DNA of 64,000 nucleotides from Clostridioides difficile. Its GTDB lineage: Bacteria; Bacillota; Clostridia; Peptostreptococcales; Peptostreptococcaceae. Below, piece by piece: positions 24,976-34,925 of the stretch (positions are counted from its first letter, which is position 1; each line of letters begins with the position of its first letter). The DNA lies in NCBI GenBank assembly GCA_024919175.1, contig CP103804.1:2170001-2234000 (forward strand). The letters are read 5' to 3'. Under the pieces are notes generated by a model. That model saw only the letters and a program-made list of their open reading frames with translations, was not told the DNA's origin and did no database searches. The position numbers and the translations under genes are program-made.

Positions 24976-26859
24976 TTGTCTAATAAAAATAAAGAAAATA
25001 TAACTTTAAGAAATCAAATCACAGAATCAACTCAACAAACTTTAACAAAAGAAGCTATACTACATATACCAATGAGCAACTACGCTTATGGTTATGATAG
25101 AGAAACATTACATATAAGAATTAGAACTAAAAAAAATGAAGTAAAAAAAGTGACCTTAAGGATAGGAGACCAATATGTATGGGATAAAGGAGGTGCAGGA
25201 GGAGGGAATCTAAATGCATCTGGACTTGGTTGGTCTGGTGGGAAAAATATAATGATGAATAAAGAAGTAGAAACAGAATTATTTGATTATTGGATAGCTG
25301 AGTGTAAGCCTTTAAATAAACGCTCAAGATATGGATTTATAATAGAAGGTCAAGAAGAAAAAATTTTATTTACAGAAAAAAAGATAATAAAATTAGGAAA
25401 TGAAAATGATGAGAAAGAGTTATGTGAAATAAGTAATTTTTTTGGATATCCATATTTGAATTATATAGATATACCTAAAGTCCCAAATTGGGTAAAGGAA
25501 ACTATTTGGTATCAGATATTTCCTGATAGATTTGCAAATGGAAATCCATCTATAAATCCAGAAGGAGTAGATGTATGGGGAGCTATTCCAACAAGAGATA
25601 ATTTTACAGGTGGAGATTTACAAGGTGTAATAGACCACCTAGATTATTTGAGCGATTTAGGGGTAAATGGAATTTATTTTTGTCCTATTACAGTTGGAAA
25701 AACTAATCATAGATATGATACGATGGACTATATGGAAATAGACCCTACTTTAGGAGATAAAGTTACTTTGAAAAAACTAATAGAAGAAGCCCATAAAAGA
25801 AATATAAAAATAATGTTGGATGCTGTATTTAATCATATAGGATATTATTCTAAACAGTGGCAAGATGTAGTTAGAAATAAGGATAATTCGAGATATAAAG
25901 ATTGGTTTTATATAAAAGATATGAGTAAAGTTGATACTCCAATAGAAGAAATAGATGAAAAAAACATACCTTATGAAACTTTTGGGTGTGAAAAATACAT
26001 GCCAAAACTTAACACAGAAAATTCAGAAGTAATAGAATATTTATTAAGTGTAGGTAGGTATTGGATACAAGAATTTGATATAGATGCATGGAGATTAGAT
26101 GTATCAAATGAAGTAGATCATGTTTTCTGGAGAAAATTTAGACAGGAGATTAAAAGAATAAAACCTGATATATACATATTGGGAGAAATTTGGCATGGAA
26201 GTTTACCATGGTTGATGGGAGACCAATTTGATTCAGTTATGAATTATTTAATGTCAGAAGCTATGAAACAATTCTTTTGTACAAATGAAATAAATGCTGA
26301 AGAATTTAAATATATGATAAATGATGTAATAGTGAGCTATCCAAGGCAAGTCAATGAAGTTATTTTCAATTTACTTGGAAGTCATGATACCACTAGAATA
26401 TTGACTTATGCAAATGGCAATATAGATAAATTTAAACTTTCCTATTTGTTTATGTTTGTACAATCAGGAAGTCCTTGTATATACTATGGTGATGAAATAG
26501 GAATTCAAGGAGAGCTAAGCCTAGTATCTGAAGGACAAAGAAAATGTATGGAGTGGAATGAAGAACAATGGAATAAAGATATACTTGATTTTATGAAGAA
26601 GATTATTAGACTTCGTAAATCAAATAGAGAGCTTAGAACTGTATCAAATGAGTGGATACTAGCAGATAAAGAAAATGGAACAATTATATTAAAAAAAGAA
26701 TCTATTACAATAATGATAAATAATTCATCTAAAGATTTAACCTTAAAGTTACCAGATTATCTGATTAATAGAAAAGTAAAAGATTTGTATGAAGAAAAGA
26801 TAATTGATTTAAAGGAAGAAATAACATTAAAAAAATACAAGTTTATTATTTTAAAATAA
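24976..26859 (+). CDS. GH13 alpha-amylase family enzyme (neopullulanase/cyclomaltodextrinase-like)
   Basis: A 627-aa intracellular glycoside hydrolase. The first 150 residues form an N-terminal beta domain of the CBM34-like type found in maltogenic amylases and neopullulanases. The (beta/alpha)8 barrel then has WYQIFPDRFANG, DAVFNH, catalytic nucleophile Asp375 in DAWRLDV, acid Glu404 in ILGEIWH and the stabiliser Asp471 in GSHDTTR. There is no signal peptide, so it acts on imported maltodextrins or storage glucan. The start is TTG behind AAGGGA. With the phosphoglucomutase and GH65 phosphorylase downstream it forms a maltodextrin utilisation set, although 244 bp and a membrane protein gene intervene. 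Confidence 0.9.
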   Translation: MSNKNKENITLRNQITESTQQTLTKEAILHIPMSNYAYGYDRETLHIRIRTKKNEVKKVTLRIGDQYVWDKGGAGGGNLNASGLGWSGGKNIMMNKEVETELFDYWIAECKPLNKRSRYGFIIEGQEEKILFTEKKIIKLGNENDEKELCEISNFFGYPYLNYIDIPKVPNWVKETIWYQIFPDRFANGNPSINPEGVDVWGAIPTRDNFTGGDLQGVIDHLDYLSDLGVNGIYFCPITVGKTNHRYDTMDYMEIDPTLGDKVTLKKLIEEAHKRNIKIMLDAVFNHIGYYSKQWQDVVRNKDNSRYKDWFYIKDMSKVDTPIEEIDEKNIPYETFGCEKYMPKLNTENSEVIEYLLSVGRYWIQEFDIDAWRLDVSNEVDHVFWRKFRQEIKRIKPDIYILGEIWHGSLPWLMGDQFDSVMNYLMSEAMKQFFCTNEINAEEFKYMINDVIVSYPRQVNEVIFNLLGSHDTTRILTYANGNIDKFKLSYLFMFVQSGSPCIYYGDEIGIQGELSLVSEGQRKCMEWNEEQWNKDILDFMKKIIRLRKSNRELRTVSNEWILADKENGTIILKKESITIMINNSSKDLTLKLPDYLINRKVKDLYEEKIIDLKEEITLKKYKFIILK

Positions 26860-27103
26860 TGTAACAATGTGATTGATTTAAAATTGACTATAATTTTTTG
26901 TATTATTTAAGCAAATTATATTATTTAAACAAAGTATCCTTAATCATAATAAATGAATTCAGTATAATTTTATATACAGATGATTTGTAATAAAACTTAT
27001 TAAGAAAAATTTTTATTTAGATGAAAATGAATATTTGAGTTTTTAATTATTTTGTAATTTAATGAAAAAGACAATTACTGAATAAGTAGAGGGAAGGTAA
27101 AAT

Positions 27104-27988
27104 ATGAATGACTATAAAGAATATATAGTTACAGTAAAATCTAGTATTGTAAATTTAATTTTAGGTTTGATATTTTTATCAATTGGGATTGTATTAAGTG
27201 TATTTTTTGTATATATTAAGCAGTACTATCTACTAGTAATTGTTTTTTTACCTACAATATATGGATTAGTTTCAATTTTAAATTATAGAAGAAAGCAGAT
27301 TATTTTTGATTTATATAATATTAAAGTTCGTAAATGTATAGGAAGGGAAAAAGAGTATTCATATCATGATATTACTAAAATTTCAATAAATAATAAAAAG
27401 CAGGAATGTCCAGTTAAAATATATGTGAATAAAAATAAGATTGCAACTTTTTTTGTATCTGACAAAAACTATATGCATGCTATAGCTGAAATGAAGAGAA
27501 GAGAGTTACCATTTGATGACAAGAGTATAGACTATCTATCAGATACGCCACTTTGGATTCCAATTCCATCTAATGAAATTAAAGAATTTTGTAATGAAGC
27601 TTCACGAAAGCTTGAAAAACAGGTTAAAGAGAATTTGTGTAAAATAGAAAAAGAGTTTGGAGAAGATATATCTTTTTCTTTTGGTATAGATATTGAAGAA
27701 AATCCGTTTGTATGTGTATTTTTAGTATGTATTATGAAGAATGACAACTATACAAAAGTTATAAAAAAATACAGAGGGGAAAAGGCATGGGCTATGTTTC
27801 CTGTATATATAGTGGGACCAAAGTTACATAAGAAAGAAATTGAAGAGGGCAAATTTATTTGCAATATAAATTACTTAAATGCTTTTTCTGGAAATATGTG
27901 GTTAAATTTTTCTAGAATGGTAAAAAAATATGGTGTGCAAGAGAGTGAAATAGACATAGATTTTAAGTTAAAAGGTGAACTGGAATAA
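27104..27988 (+). CDS. Membrane-anchored protein of unknown function
   Basis: A 294-aa protein with two adjacent transmembrane helices (about residues 14-37 and 40-58). A basic turn RRKQIIF and a beta-rich stretch, resembling the bacterial PH-like domains that follow such hairpins, come next. The C-terminal 150 residues are soluble, with no motif I recognise. AGGGAAGG precedes the ATG. It lies between the GH13 and pgmB genes on the same strand; whether it belongs to the same transcript is unclear. Confidence 0.65.
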   Translation: MNDYKEYIVTVKSSIVNLILGLIFLSIGIVLSVFFVYIKQYYLLVIVFLPTIYGLVSILNYRRKQIIFDLYNIKVRKCIGREKEYSYHDITKISINNKKQECPVKIYVNKNKIATFFVSDKNYMHAIAEMKRRELPFDDKSIDYLSDTPLWIPIPSNEIKEFCNEASRKLEKQVKENLCKIEKEFGEDISFSFGIDIEENPFVCVFLVCIMKNDNYTKVIKKYRGEKAWAMFPVYIVGPKLHKKEIEEGKFICNINYLNAFSGNMWLNFSRMVKKYGVQESEIDIDFKLKGELE

Positions 27989-28092
27989 TTAATTCTATAA
28001 ATAATATCTAAAATATAATTTGAGTTTATAGGTAAGATGTAAAAGAAATTGATTATTGGTTTAATAATACTTGTATAGAAAGAGGTATAAGA

Positions 28093-28773
28093 ATGCTTGA
28101 AGCATTTATATTTGATTTAGATGGAGTGATTACAGATACAGCATATTATCATTATTTAGCTTGGAAAAAACTAGCTGATGACATTGGTATATATATAGAT
28201 GTAGAATTTAATGAATCTTTAAAGGGGATAAGCAGAATGGAGTCATTAAATAAAATATTAGAATTTGGAAATAAAAAAGATTCATTTTCAGAAGAAGAAA
28301 AAATGGAAATGGCTGAAAATAAAAATAACTATTATGTATCTTTAATAAACAAGATAACTTCAAATGATATTTTACCAGGTATAGGAAGTTTGATTGATGG
28401 TATAAAATCTAATAATATAAAGATAGGATTGTCTTCTGCAAGTAAGAATGCTACAAATGTATTAAAACATCTGGGTATAAGTGATAAATTTGATTTTATA
28501 GCAGATGCATCAAAATGTAAGAACAACAAACCATATCCAGATATATTTCTCATGTCAGCAAAGGGGCTTGGTGTAAATCCTAAAAATTGTATAGGTATAG
28601 AAGATGCAAGTGCAGGTATTGATGCTATAAACTCAGCCAATATGTTTTCTATTGGAGTTGGAGATTATAAAAATCTAAAAAAAGCAAATTTACTTGTAAA
28701 TTCAACAAGTCAGTTAAATTTTAAGTATATACTAAGTGAGTATAATAAGTATATGGTTAGGAGTGTTATATGA
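28093..28773 (+). CDS. pgmB: beta-Phosphoglucomutase
   Basis: A 226-aa HAD-superfamily enzyme that interconverts beta-glucose 1-phosphate and glucose 6-phosphate. Motif I is FDLDGVITDTA, where the first Asp is phosphorylated and the second is the acid/base. The cap residues WKKLADDIG and SRMESL, motif II LSSASKN and motif IV GIEDASAG are present. Its stop overlaps the start of the GH65 gene by four bases (ATGA), so the two products are coupled. This is as expected, since the phosphorylase makes its substrate. Confidence 0.95.
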   Translation: MLEAFIFDLDGVITDTAYYHYLAWKKLADDIGIYIDVEFNESLKGISRMESLNKILEFGNKKDSFSEEEKMEMAENKNNYYVSLINKITSNDILPGIGSLIDGIKSNNIKIGLSSASKNATNVLKHLGISDKFDFIADASKCKNNKPYPDIFLMSAKGLGVNPKNCIGIEDASAGIDAINSANMFSIGVGDYKNLKKANLLVNSTSQLNFKYILSEYNKYMVRSVI

Positions 28774-31067
28774 AATGTTTGTTTAATAATATAAATGAGT
28801 GGAAAATTATACAAGACAAGATTGAAGTCAAAGAAAATAGATTAGCAGAGTCTATAATGAGTATAGGTAATGGGTATATGGGTATGAGAGGAAACTACGA
28901 GGAGAACTATAGTGGAGATAGCCATAGAGGTTCTTATATAGCTGGTGTATGGTTTCCTGATAAAACTCGTGTTGGATGGTGGAAAAATGGATATCCAGAA
29001 TACTTTGGTAAAATTCCTAATTCAGTTAATTATATAGGGATAAGAATTTTTATAGATGATGTAGAATTAGACCTTGCAAAATATAATGTTGAAAATTTTT
29101 ATAGAGAATTAGATATGAAAAATGGTATTTTAAAGCGTAAATTTACTGTGAATATTAATGGTAAAAAATTTGAAGCTAATATAACAAGATTTTTAAGTAT
29201 ATCAGTTAAGGAATTAGCTGTAATAAAGTACGATATAAAAGCTTTGAATTCTAGTGCTAAAATAAAATTTATTCCATACTTAGATTCAAATGTAAAAAAT
29301 GAAGATTCAAATTACGAAGAAGACTTTTGGAATGCAGTTTCTTCAAGTTCTTCAGAGTATAGAGGGAAGATACTTTCACGTACAAAAGAAAATACATTTA
29401 ATACACCAATATTCACAGTAGGTGCAATGATGCATATTAAAGCAAGAGGTAAAGTAGAGGATATGTCTTTTCTAAGTGCTGAGAATTATTGTGAAAATTC
29501 AATAACAATGGATATCTTAGAAAATGAAACTATTGGTGTAGAAAAATATGTAACAATAGCTTCTACTAGAGATTATGATGAAAATGAGTTATTAAAAAAA
29601 TGTGAGGATATCTTAAATGTAGAAATATCTAAAGATTATGAGGATATCTTAAATGAACATACAAAATTGTGGAATAAAAGATGGGAAAGTGCAGATATAA
29701 AGATAGAAGGAGATAAGAGTAGCCAACAAGGTATAAGATATAATCTATTTCAACTATTCTCAACTTATTATGGAGAAGATTCAAGATTAAATATAGGGCC
29801 CAAAGGATTTACTGGTGAAAAATATGGTGGTGCTACTTATTGGGATACGGAAGCATATTGTCTGCCAGTGTATTTAGGTGTGGCAGATAAGAGTGTAGCA
29901 AGAAATCTTTTAGTATATAGATACAATCAGCTAAAGCAGGCAAAAGATAATGCAAAAAAGCTAGGGCTTAAGGGAGCATTATATCCAATGGTTACTTTTG
30001 ATGGAGTAGAATGCCATAATGAATGGGAGATAACATTTGAAGAGATTCATCGCAATGGAAGTATAGTATATGCAATATATAATTATACAAATTATACAGG
30101 TGATTTTGAATATATAAAAGAAAAGGGAATAGATGTAATCATAGAAGTGGCTAGATTTTGGGCTAGTAGAGTACATTTATCTACAAGAAAAGATTTGTAT
30201 ATGATACATGGGGTTACAGGTCCAAATGAATACGAAAACAACGTCAATAATAATTGGTATACTAATTATATAGCTAAGTGGTGTTTAGAATATGCTATAG
30301 AAAATGTTTTAAAGTTAGAAAAAGAGCATAGTGAATGTATTGAAAGAAATAGTGTAAATAGAGATGAAATTGAGGAATGGAAAATAATATCAAAGAAAAT
30401 GTATTTGCCATATGACGAAGAATTACAAATAATAGTTCAAAATGATAATTTCTTAGATAAGGAATTTATAGAGGTGAATGATTTGCCAGAAGAGAATCTT
30501 CCTCTTAATCAAAAATGGTCTTGGGATAAGATTCTTAGGTCATGCTTTATAAAACAAGCAGATGTATTACAAGGAATTTACTATTTTGGAAATAGGTTTA
30601 CTAAAGAAGAGAAAAAGAGAAACTTTGATTTTTATGAGAGATATACTGTACATGAATCTTCCTTATCTTCTAGTATTTATTCTATTATTGCTTCTGAAAT
30701 AGATAACCTAAAAAAAGCTTATGAATTATACTCAAGAACAGCTAGACTTGATTTAGATAATTATAATAATGATACTAATGATGGTCTTCATATAACTTCA
30801 ATGTCTGGCTCATGGCTTTCTATTGTACATGGATTTGCAGGGATGAGAACATGGAATGAAACTTTATCTTTTGAGCCTAGATTGCCTCAAGAATGGAAAA
30901 ATTATTCTTTCAATATAAATTATAGAGATAATAATATCAATGTTTATGTAGATAATAATTTAATTAAGATAGAAAACTTAAAGGGAAAATCAATAAAAAT
31001 TATTGTATATGGAAAAGAGTATATACTAGAAAAATCTATAGAAATTGATAGAAATAAATTTAAATAA
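28770..31067 (+). CDS. GH65 glycoside phosphorylase, probable maltose phosphorylase
   Basis: A 765-aa inverting disaccharide phosphorylase. The N-terminal beta-sandwich (SIGNGYMGMRGNYEE) leads to the (alpha/alpha)6 barrel with YWDTEAYCLPVYL and the general-acid Glu487 in VTGPNEYENN. A C-terminal beta domain closes it. NPNEYENN plus WYTNYIA is the pattern of maltose phosphorylases. Kojibiose and trehalose phosphorylases are close relatives and cannot be excluded. Products are glucose and beta-glucose 1-phosphate, the latter used by the overlapping pgmB. A strong terminator follows. Confidence 0.9.
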   Translation: MKCLFNNINEWKIIQDKIEVKENRLAESIMSIGNGYMGMRGNYEENYSGDSHRGSYIAGVWFPDKTRVGWWKNGYPEYFGKIPNSVNYIGIRIFIDDVELDLAKYNVENFYRELDMKNGILKRKFTVNINGKKFEANITRFLSISVKELAVIKYDIKALNSSAKIKFIPYLDSNVKNEDSNYEEDFWNAVSSSSSEYRGKILSRTKENTFNTPIFTVGAMMHIKARGKVEDMSFLSAENYCENSITMDILENETIGVEKYVTIASTRDYDENELLKKCEDILNVEISKDYEDILNEHTKLWNKRWESADIKIEGDKSSQQGIRYNLFQLFSTYYGEDSRLNIGPKGFTGEKYGGATYWDTEAYCLPVYLGVADKSVARNLLVYRYNQLKQAKDNAKKLGLKGALYPMVTFDGVECHNEWEITFEEIHRNGSIVYAIYNYTNYTGDFEYIKEKGIDVIIEVARFWASRVHLSTRKDLYMIHGVTGPNEYENNVNNNWYTNYIAKWCLEYAIENVLKLEKEHSECIERNSVNRDEIEEWKIISKKMYLPYDEELQIIVQNDNFLDKEFIEVNDLPEENLPLNQKWSWDKILRSCFIKQADVLQGIYYFGNRFTKEEKKRNFDFYERYTVHESSLSSSIYSIIASEIDNLKKAYELYSRTARLDLDNYNNDTNDGLHITSMSGSWLSIVHGFAGMRTWNETLSFEPRLPQEWKNYSFNINYRDNNINVYVDNNLIKIENLKGKSIKIIVYGKEYILEKSIEIDRNKFK

Positions 31068-31081
31068 TGTTTTTACTGTAT

Positions 31082-31134
31082 AAATAGTTAAAATAAATTT
31101 ATCTAATTTTAAATTTATTTTAACTATTTTTTAT
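31082..31134 (+). terminator. Intrinsic terminator of the maltodextrin cluster
   Basis: A 19-bp perfect A+T stem (31082-31100 with 31111-31129, arm core TAGTTAAAATAAATTT) followed by TTTTTTATTT. Confidence 0.85.
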
Positions 31135-31285
31135 TTAATGCAAACCTATATATTATAACAATAATCGTGCTTTAAATTAAATATATTACATAAATCTTCA
31201 TAAAATCGTCATAATTTCGTAAAGAATATGTAACAAAAGTAGGGTATATTGTATTCTGTAGAGAATATAAGGGAGGAAGTAATTT

Positions 31286-32179
31286 ATGAAGAATAAGAAG
31301 TTCATTGTAGCAATACTGATAATAATAGTTGGAATAGGTGTATTAGTAAAAGAATATTCAATTAAAGAGATAAATAAGGATGATATAGATGTTAGTAAGT
31401 ATATAGAATATGCTGATTTGGCAAGTGAAAATAATGCACAAGTTAATTGGAAGTATGTAGCTTCTATCGTTGCTGTATTAAATAAAAATAAGTTAGAAAA
31501 AGTTAATGATTCACAAATAAAAGAAGTATCAGATTTATTTGTTAAAAACTTCTCTAAAAATAATAAAGTAGAAAATCTAAGTAGTGTTTTAGAGGGGTTA
31601 GAGTTTAATAATAAACAAAAAAGATTGGTTAATGATTATATAGATGATCTTAAAGATTATGGAATAAAGCCAGAAAGATTAAAATCTGATACACAATATA
31701 TGAAATTTATTAATGAGATTGAGACATCAGCTATACAAAACTATAAAAATTATAAAATACTGCCATCTATAACCATTGCACAAGCAATAATTGAATCTAG
31801 TTGGGGTAAATCAAGTCTGGCAAAAGATTATAATAACTTATTTGGTATAAAGGCTGATGCCTACTGGAAAGGAAAATCAGTTACTTTAGAAACAAAAGAA
31901 CATTTAGATACAATTATAGATGATAAATTTAGAGTATATGATGATAAAAGTGAATCTATAAAAGACCATGCAAAATTTTTAGCTACAAATAAAAGATATA
32001 AAGCTAATGGTGTATTTGATGCAAAAACATATATATATCAAGCTAAAGCATTAGAAAAAGCAGGTTATAGTACTGCGAAAGATGAAAGTGGAAATAACAT
32101 ATATGCAAAGCGTCTAATAGAATTAATTCAACAATATAATCTTCAATTAATTGATAGTGAAATTCAAAGTAAATTGTAA
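31286..32179 (+). CDS. Membrane-anchored endo-beta-N-acetylglucosaminidase
   Basis: A 297-aa peptidoglycan hydrolase with an N-terminal uncleaved signal anchor (residues about 4-22, no lipobox). A helical spacer of some 110 residues precedes a C-terminal glucosaminidase domain (PF01832, LytG/AcmA type). The catalytic Glu is probable in AIIESSWGKSSLA, followed by YNNLFGIKA and the FRVYDDKSESIKDHAKFL loop typical of the family. GGGAGG precedes the ATG. The next gene starts 47 bp later, so the hydrolase and the lipoprotein are likely co-transcribed. Confidence 0.88.
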   Translation: MKNKKFIVAILIIIVGIGVLVKEYSIKEINKDDIDVSKYIEYADLASENNAQVNWKYVASIVAVLNKNKLEKVNDSQIKEVSDLFVKNFSKNNKVENLSSVLEGLEFNNKQKRLVNDYIDDLKDYGIKPERLKSDTQYMKFINEIETSAIQNYKNYKILPSITIAQAIIESSWGKSSLAKDYNNLFGIKADAYWKGKSVTLETKEHLDTIIDDKFRVYDDKSESIKDHAKFLATNKRYKANGVFDAKTYIYQAKALEKAGYSTAKDESGNNIYAKRLIELIQQYNLQLIDSEIQSKL

Positions 32180-32226
32180 CCTTGACGTAACATAAGGATG
32201 ATATATTTATCGAGGAGGTGGTTTTT

Positions 32227-34530
32227 ATGAAAAAAATATTCTCGGTATTTACAAGTTGTATAATTGTTGCAACTACTATTACTGGATGTAGTAGTAGTGA
32301 GGTGATTGATGGCACATCATCTATGTATAATGTCAAAAATTTGGATTTTAATTTTGAAGTAAAACCAGAAACTTTTGAGGTATCAGTAGAATCTAATGGT
32401 TTAAAGGAAAAGATATCTGAACCATTAAAAGAAAGGAAAGTATCAAATTTTAAAAAGACTAAGACAGAAACATCATGGACATATCCTGATGAAAACATAG
32501 ACATAAATATAAAAAAAGAAGAAAGTTATTTAGATGTAGATATTAAATCTAATTCAGAAAAAGAAGCTAGTTTTAATTGGCCAAGAGTTGAAGGTGAAAG
32601 TTATGTGTTACCACTTTATGAGGGAAAATTTATACCAAGTGATGATAAGTATTGGAAAGAACATTTAAATGAATCAGCTTATAATGTCATAGAATCCTTT
32701 TCAATGCAATTTTTTGCAGTAAATAAGGCAAAGTATTCTGTACTTTATATTATTGAAAATGAATTTAATAATGAGATTAAATTTAATTCTAAAGATAAAA
32801 TTAATTTTACGTTTACACATGAATATCCAAGTATAAATAAAAATAAAGAGTATGGATTTAAAATATATTTGACTGACAAAAATGTTACAGATGTAGCTAA
32901 AACCTATAAAAACTATATAGTTGATAAAGGTGAGTTTAAGACATTGGAAGAAAAATCTAAGGACAATAAAAATATTGAAAAGCTTTATGGAGCTCCACAG
33001 ATTTATTTTGCAGATAAATCTATAATAACAGTAAATGATATTAAATGGGATAAGTTAAAGGAAAATTTATCAGACGATTTGATTAATTGGATGAAAGAAC
33101 TTTTAAGTAAAAAACCTGATAATAGTGAATTTATAACAGTGCTTAATCAGATAAAAAATCAAAACTATATAGATAAATATCAAAAAAATCAAATAGTTCA
33201 AGCATTTAATCAAGTTATGCAACTAAATACTTTTTACAATAGTAAGGTTTTTGATAGTAATGACAAAGAAATAAAAGAAGTATTGGATAAAGGAATATCT
33301 AAATTAAATAGAGTAGAACTTATAGAGTTTAACAAGAAGTTGTTAAAGTCAAAATTAGGGGATAGTGTGAACAAAATTGATACATGGGCAAGATATAATA
33401 CAATTGATGTAATTAATGATATGAATAAGTCTGGTATTGATAATGCTTGGATAGGGTTTGATGATATGGAAGAAGGTTATATATCACCAGAGATAGTAAA
33501 AAGAGCTAATGATTTAGGTTATCTTGTAGGACCATATGATTCATATCATTCTATACACAAGCCAGGGGAAGAAAAATGGAGTACGGCATCATTTAAAGAT
33601 AAATCACTATATGAAAATGCTACTATAGAAAATAAAAAAGGTGAAAAAGAATCTGGATTTCAGGGAGAAGGAAGACAACTAAATCCTACATTGTCTTTAC
33701 CAAGTGTAAAAGAGAGAGTAAAAAGTATATTGGCTGAAGGATATGAATTTAATTCTTGGTTTATAGACTGTGATGCTACAGGAGAAATTTTTGATGATTA
33801 TTCTCCAAATCATATAACAACACAGTCACAAGATTTAAAGGCTAGACTTGAAAGAATGTCTTATATAAGAGATAATGCAAATATGGTTATAGGTTCAGAA
33901 GGAGGAAATGACTTTGCAAGTAGTACTATAGCATTCGCCCATGGGCTTGAGACACCAGCATTTGCTTGGGTAGATAAAGACATGAGCAAAAATAAAGAAA
34001 GTGAATATTATGTTGGCAGATACTATTCTCCAACAGGAGGAGTGCCAGAAGTCTTTTCAAAGCAGATACCTGTAAAAGAAAAATATAAAAAAATATTTAT
34101 AGACCCAACTTATTCTTTACCTTTATTTAGATTAGTTTATAATGATTCTGTTGTATCTTCTCATCAATGGTTATGGGGAACTTTCAAAATTAAGGATGAA
34201 GTTGGAAGTAGAATGATGAAAGAAGTATTATATAATACACCACCTATGTATTATATAGATAGAACTGAATGGGAAAAACATAAAGATGAAATAATTTCTC
34301 ATGATAAAGTATGGTCAGAGTTTAATAAAAAGGCTATTAAAAGAGAAATGACAGATTTTAAGTTTATCTCTGATGATAGATTAGTTCAAATGACTAAATA
34401 TGGAGATGATTTAAAAGTAGTAGCTAATTTCTCTGAAAAAGATGTTAAATATGAAAATGAAATTGTAAAATCAAATTCTTTGGTTATATATGATAATAAT
34501 AAGAAAGTTATGTATAAGCCAGAACAATAG
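32227..34530 (+). CDS. Large lipoprotein with glycoside hydrolase-like domain
   Basis: A 767-aa surface lipoprotein. The signal peptide ends in the lipobox TITGC, Cys at about residue 21. An N-terminal beta-rich part (to about 240) is followed by a helical insert. From about residue 370 a barrel-like part contains NAWIGFDDMEEGY, WFIDCDATGEIFDDYSP and MVIGSEGGND, which resemble catalytic loops of endo-alpha-N-acetylgalactosaminidase-type families (GH101/GH129 group). The assignment is from motif pattern only and the substrate is unknown. ATG 32227 is preferred over GTG 32218 because GAGGAGGTGG ends just before it. It is downstream of the glucosaminidase, suggesting joint action on wall or host glycans. 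Confidence 0.7.
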   Translation: MKKIFSVFTSCIIVATTITGCSSSEVIDGTSSMYNVKNLDFNFEVKPETFEVSVESNGLKEKISEPLKERKVSNFKKTKTETSWTYPDENIDINIKKEESYLDVDIKSNSEKEASFNWPRVEGESYVLPLYEGKFIPSDDKYWKEHLNESAYNVIESFSMQFFAVNKAKYSVLYIIENEFNNEIKFNSKDKINFTFTHEYPSINKNKEYGFKIYLTDKNVTDVAKTYKNYIVDKGEFKTLEEKSKDNKNIEKLYGAPQIYFADKSIITVNDIKWDKLKENLSDDLINWMKELLSKKPDNSEFITVLNQIKNQNYIDKYQKNQIVQAFNQVMQLNTFYNSKVFDSNDKEIKEVLDKGISKLNRVELIEFNKKLLKSKLGDSVNKIDTWARYNTIDVINDMNKSGIDNAWIGFDDMEEGYISPEIVKRANDLGYLVGPYDSYHSIHKPGEEKWSTASFKDKSLYENATIENKKGEKESGFQGEGRQLNPTLSLPSVKERVKSILAEGYEFNSWFIDCDATGEIFDDYSPNHITTQSQDLKARLERMSYIRDNANMVIGSEGGNDFASSTIAFAHGLETPAFAWVDKDMSKNKESEYYVGRYYSPTGGVPEVFSKQIPVKEKYKKIFIDPTYSLPLFRLVYNDSVVSSHQWLWGTFKIKDEVGSRMMKEVLYNTPPMYYIDRTEWEKHKDEIISHDKVWSEFNKKAIKREMTDFKFISDDRLVQMTKYGDDLKVVANFSEKDVKYENEIVKSNSLVIYDNNKKVMYKPEQ

Positions 34531-34598
34531 ATTTAATGAAAATAAATTCTATTAAATTCATATGCAAGATAAAATGATATTTAATTAGAGTATATAAG

Positions 34599-34646
34599 AT
34601 AGTGACTATATTAATTTTAATAATTAAGATAGTCACTATTTTTATA
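34599..34646 (+). terminator. Intrinsic terminator after lipoprotein gene
   Basis: ATAGTGACTA and TAGTCACTAT pair (34599-34608, 34630-34639) with TTTTTAT following. Confidence 0.75.
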
Positions 34647-34764
34647 GCATTTTTAACATTGAAAACCTTCCTCTCGTAATATTAAATATCCGAATTATTA
34701 AAACCGTATACCCTAACCATTGTACCTATTAATAAATATAAATTTCATTTTATTTTTTTGATTT

Positions 34765-34825
34765 AGACAATATATTGACTTTTTGAATTAAAAATAGTAT
34801 TCTTAAATAAGACATCATATTGTCT
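34765..34825 (+). promoter_or_regulatory. Promoter flanked by inverted 9-mers before ABC transporter genes
   Basis: TTGACT (34775-34780), 17 bp and TATTCT (34798-34803) form a promoter. AGACAATAT (34765-34773) and ATATTGTCT (34817-34825) are exact inverted copies on either side, suggesting a repressor that bridges or flanks the promoter. Between 34647 and 34764 nothing else is seen. Confidence 0.5.
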
Positions 34826-34845
34826 ATTCGGAGTGATATTATTTT

Positions 34846-34896
34846 ATGAAAGAATCAAATTTGAAAAGCTTAATAAACACTAAAAGCAAATACTGA
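34846..34896 (+). CDS. Possible 16-codon leader peptide before ABC transporter
   Basis: ATG 34846 follows GGAGTGA with about nine bases spacing and opens a 16-codon ORF (MKESNLKSLINTKSKY) ending 29 bp before the ABC ATPase gene. It could be a regulatory leader peptide or noise. No Cys is present, so it is not a lantibiotic precursor. Confidence 0.35.
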   Translation: MKESNLKSLINTKSKY

Positions 34897-34925
34897 TTCA
34901 TAGAGAAAGGAAAGTATTAAAGAAA

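Noticed and set aside
31197..31225. Repeated TTCATAA/GTCATAA/TTCGTAA before the glucosaminidase gene
   Set aside because: It resembles response-regulator direct repeats, but the spacings (11 and 9) are irregular and the AT bias makes chance likely.
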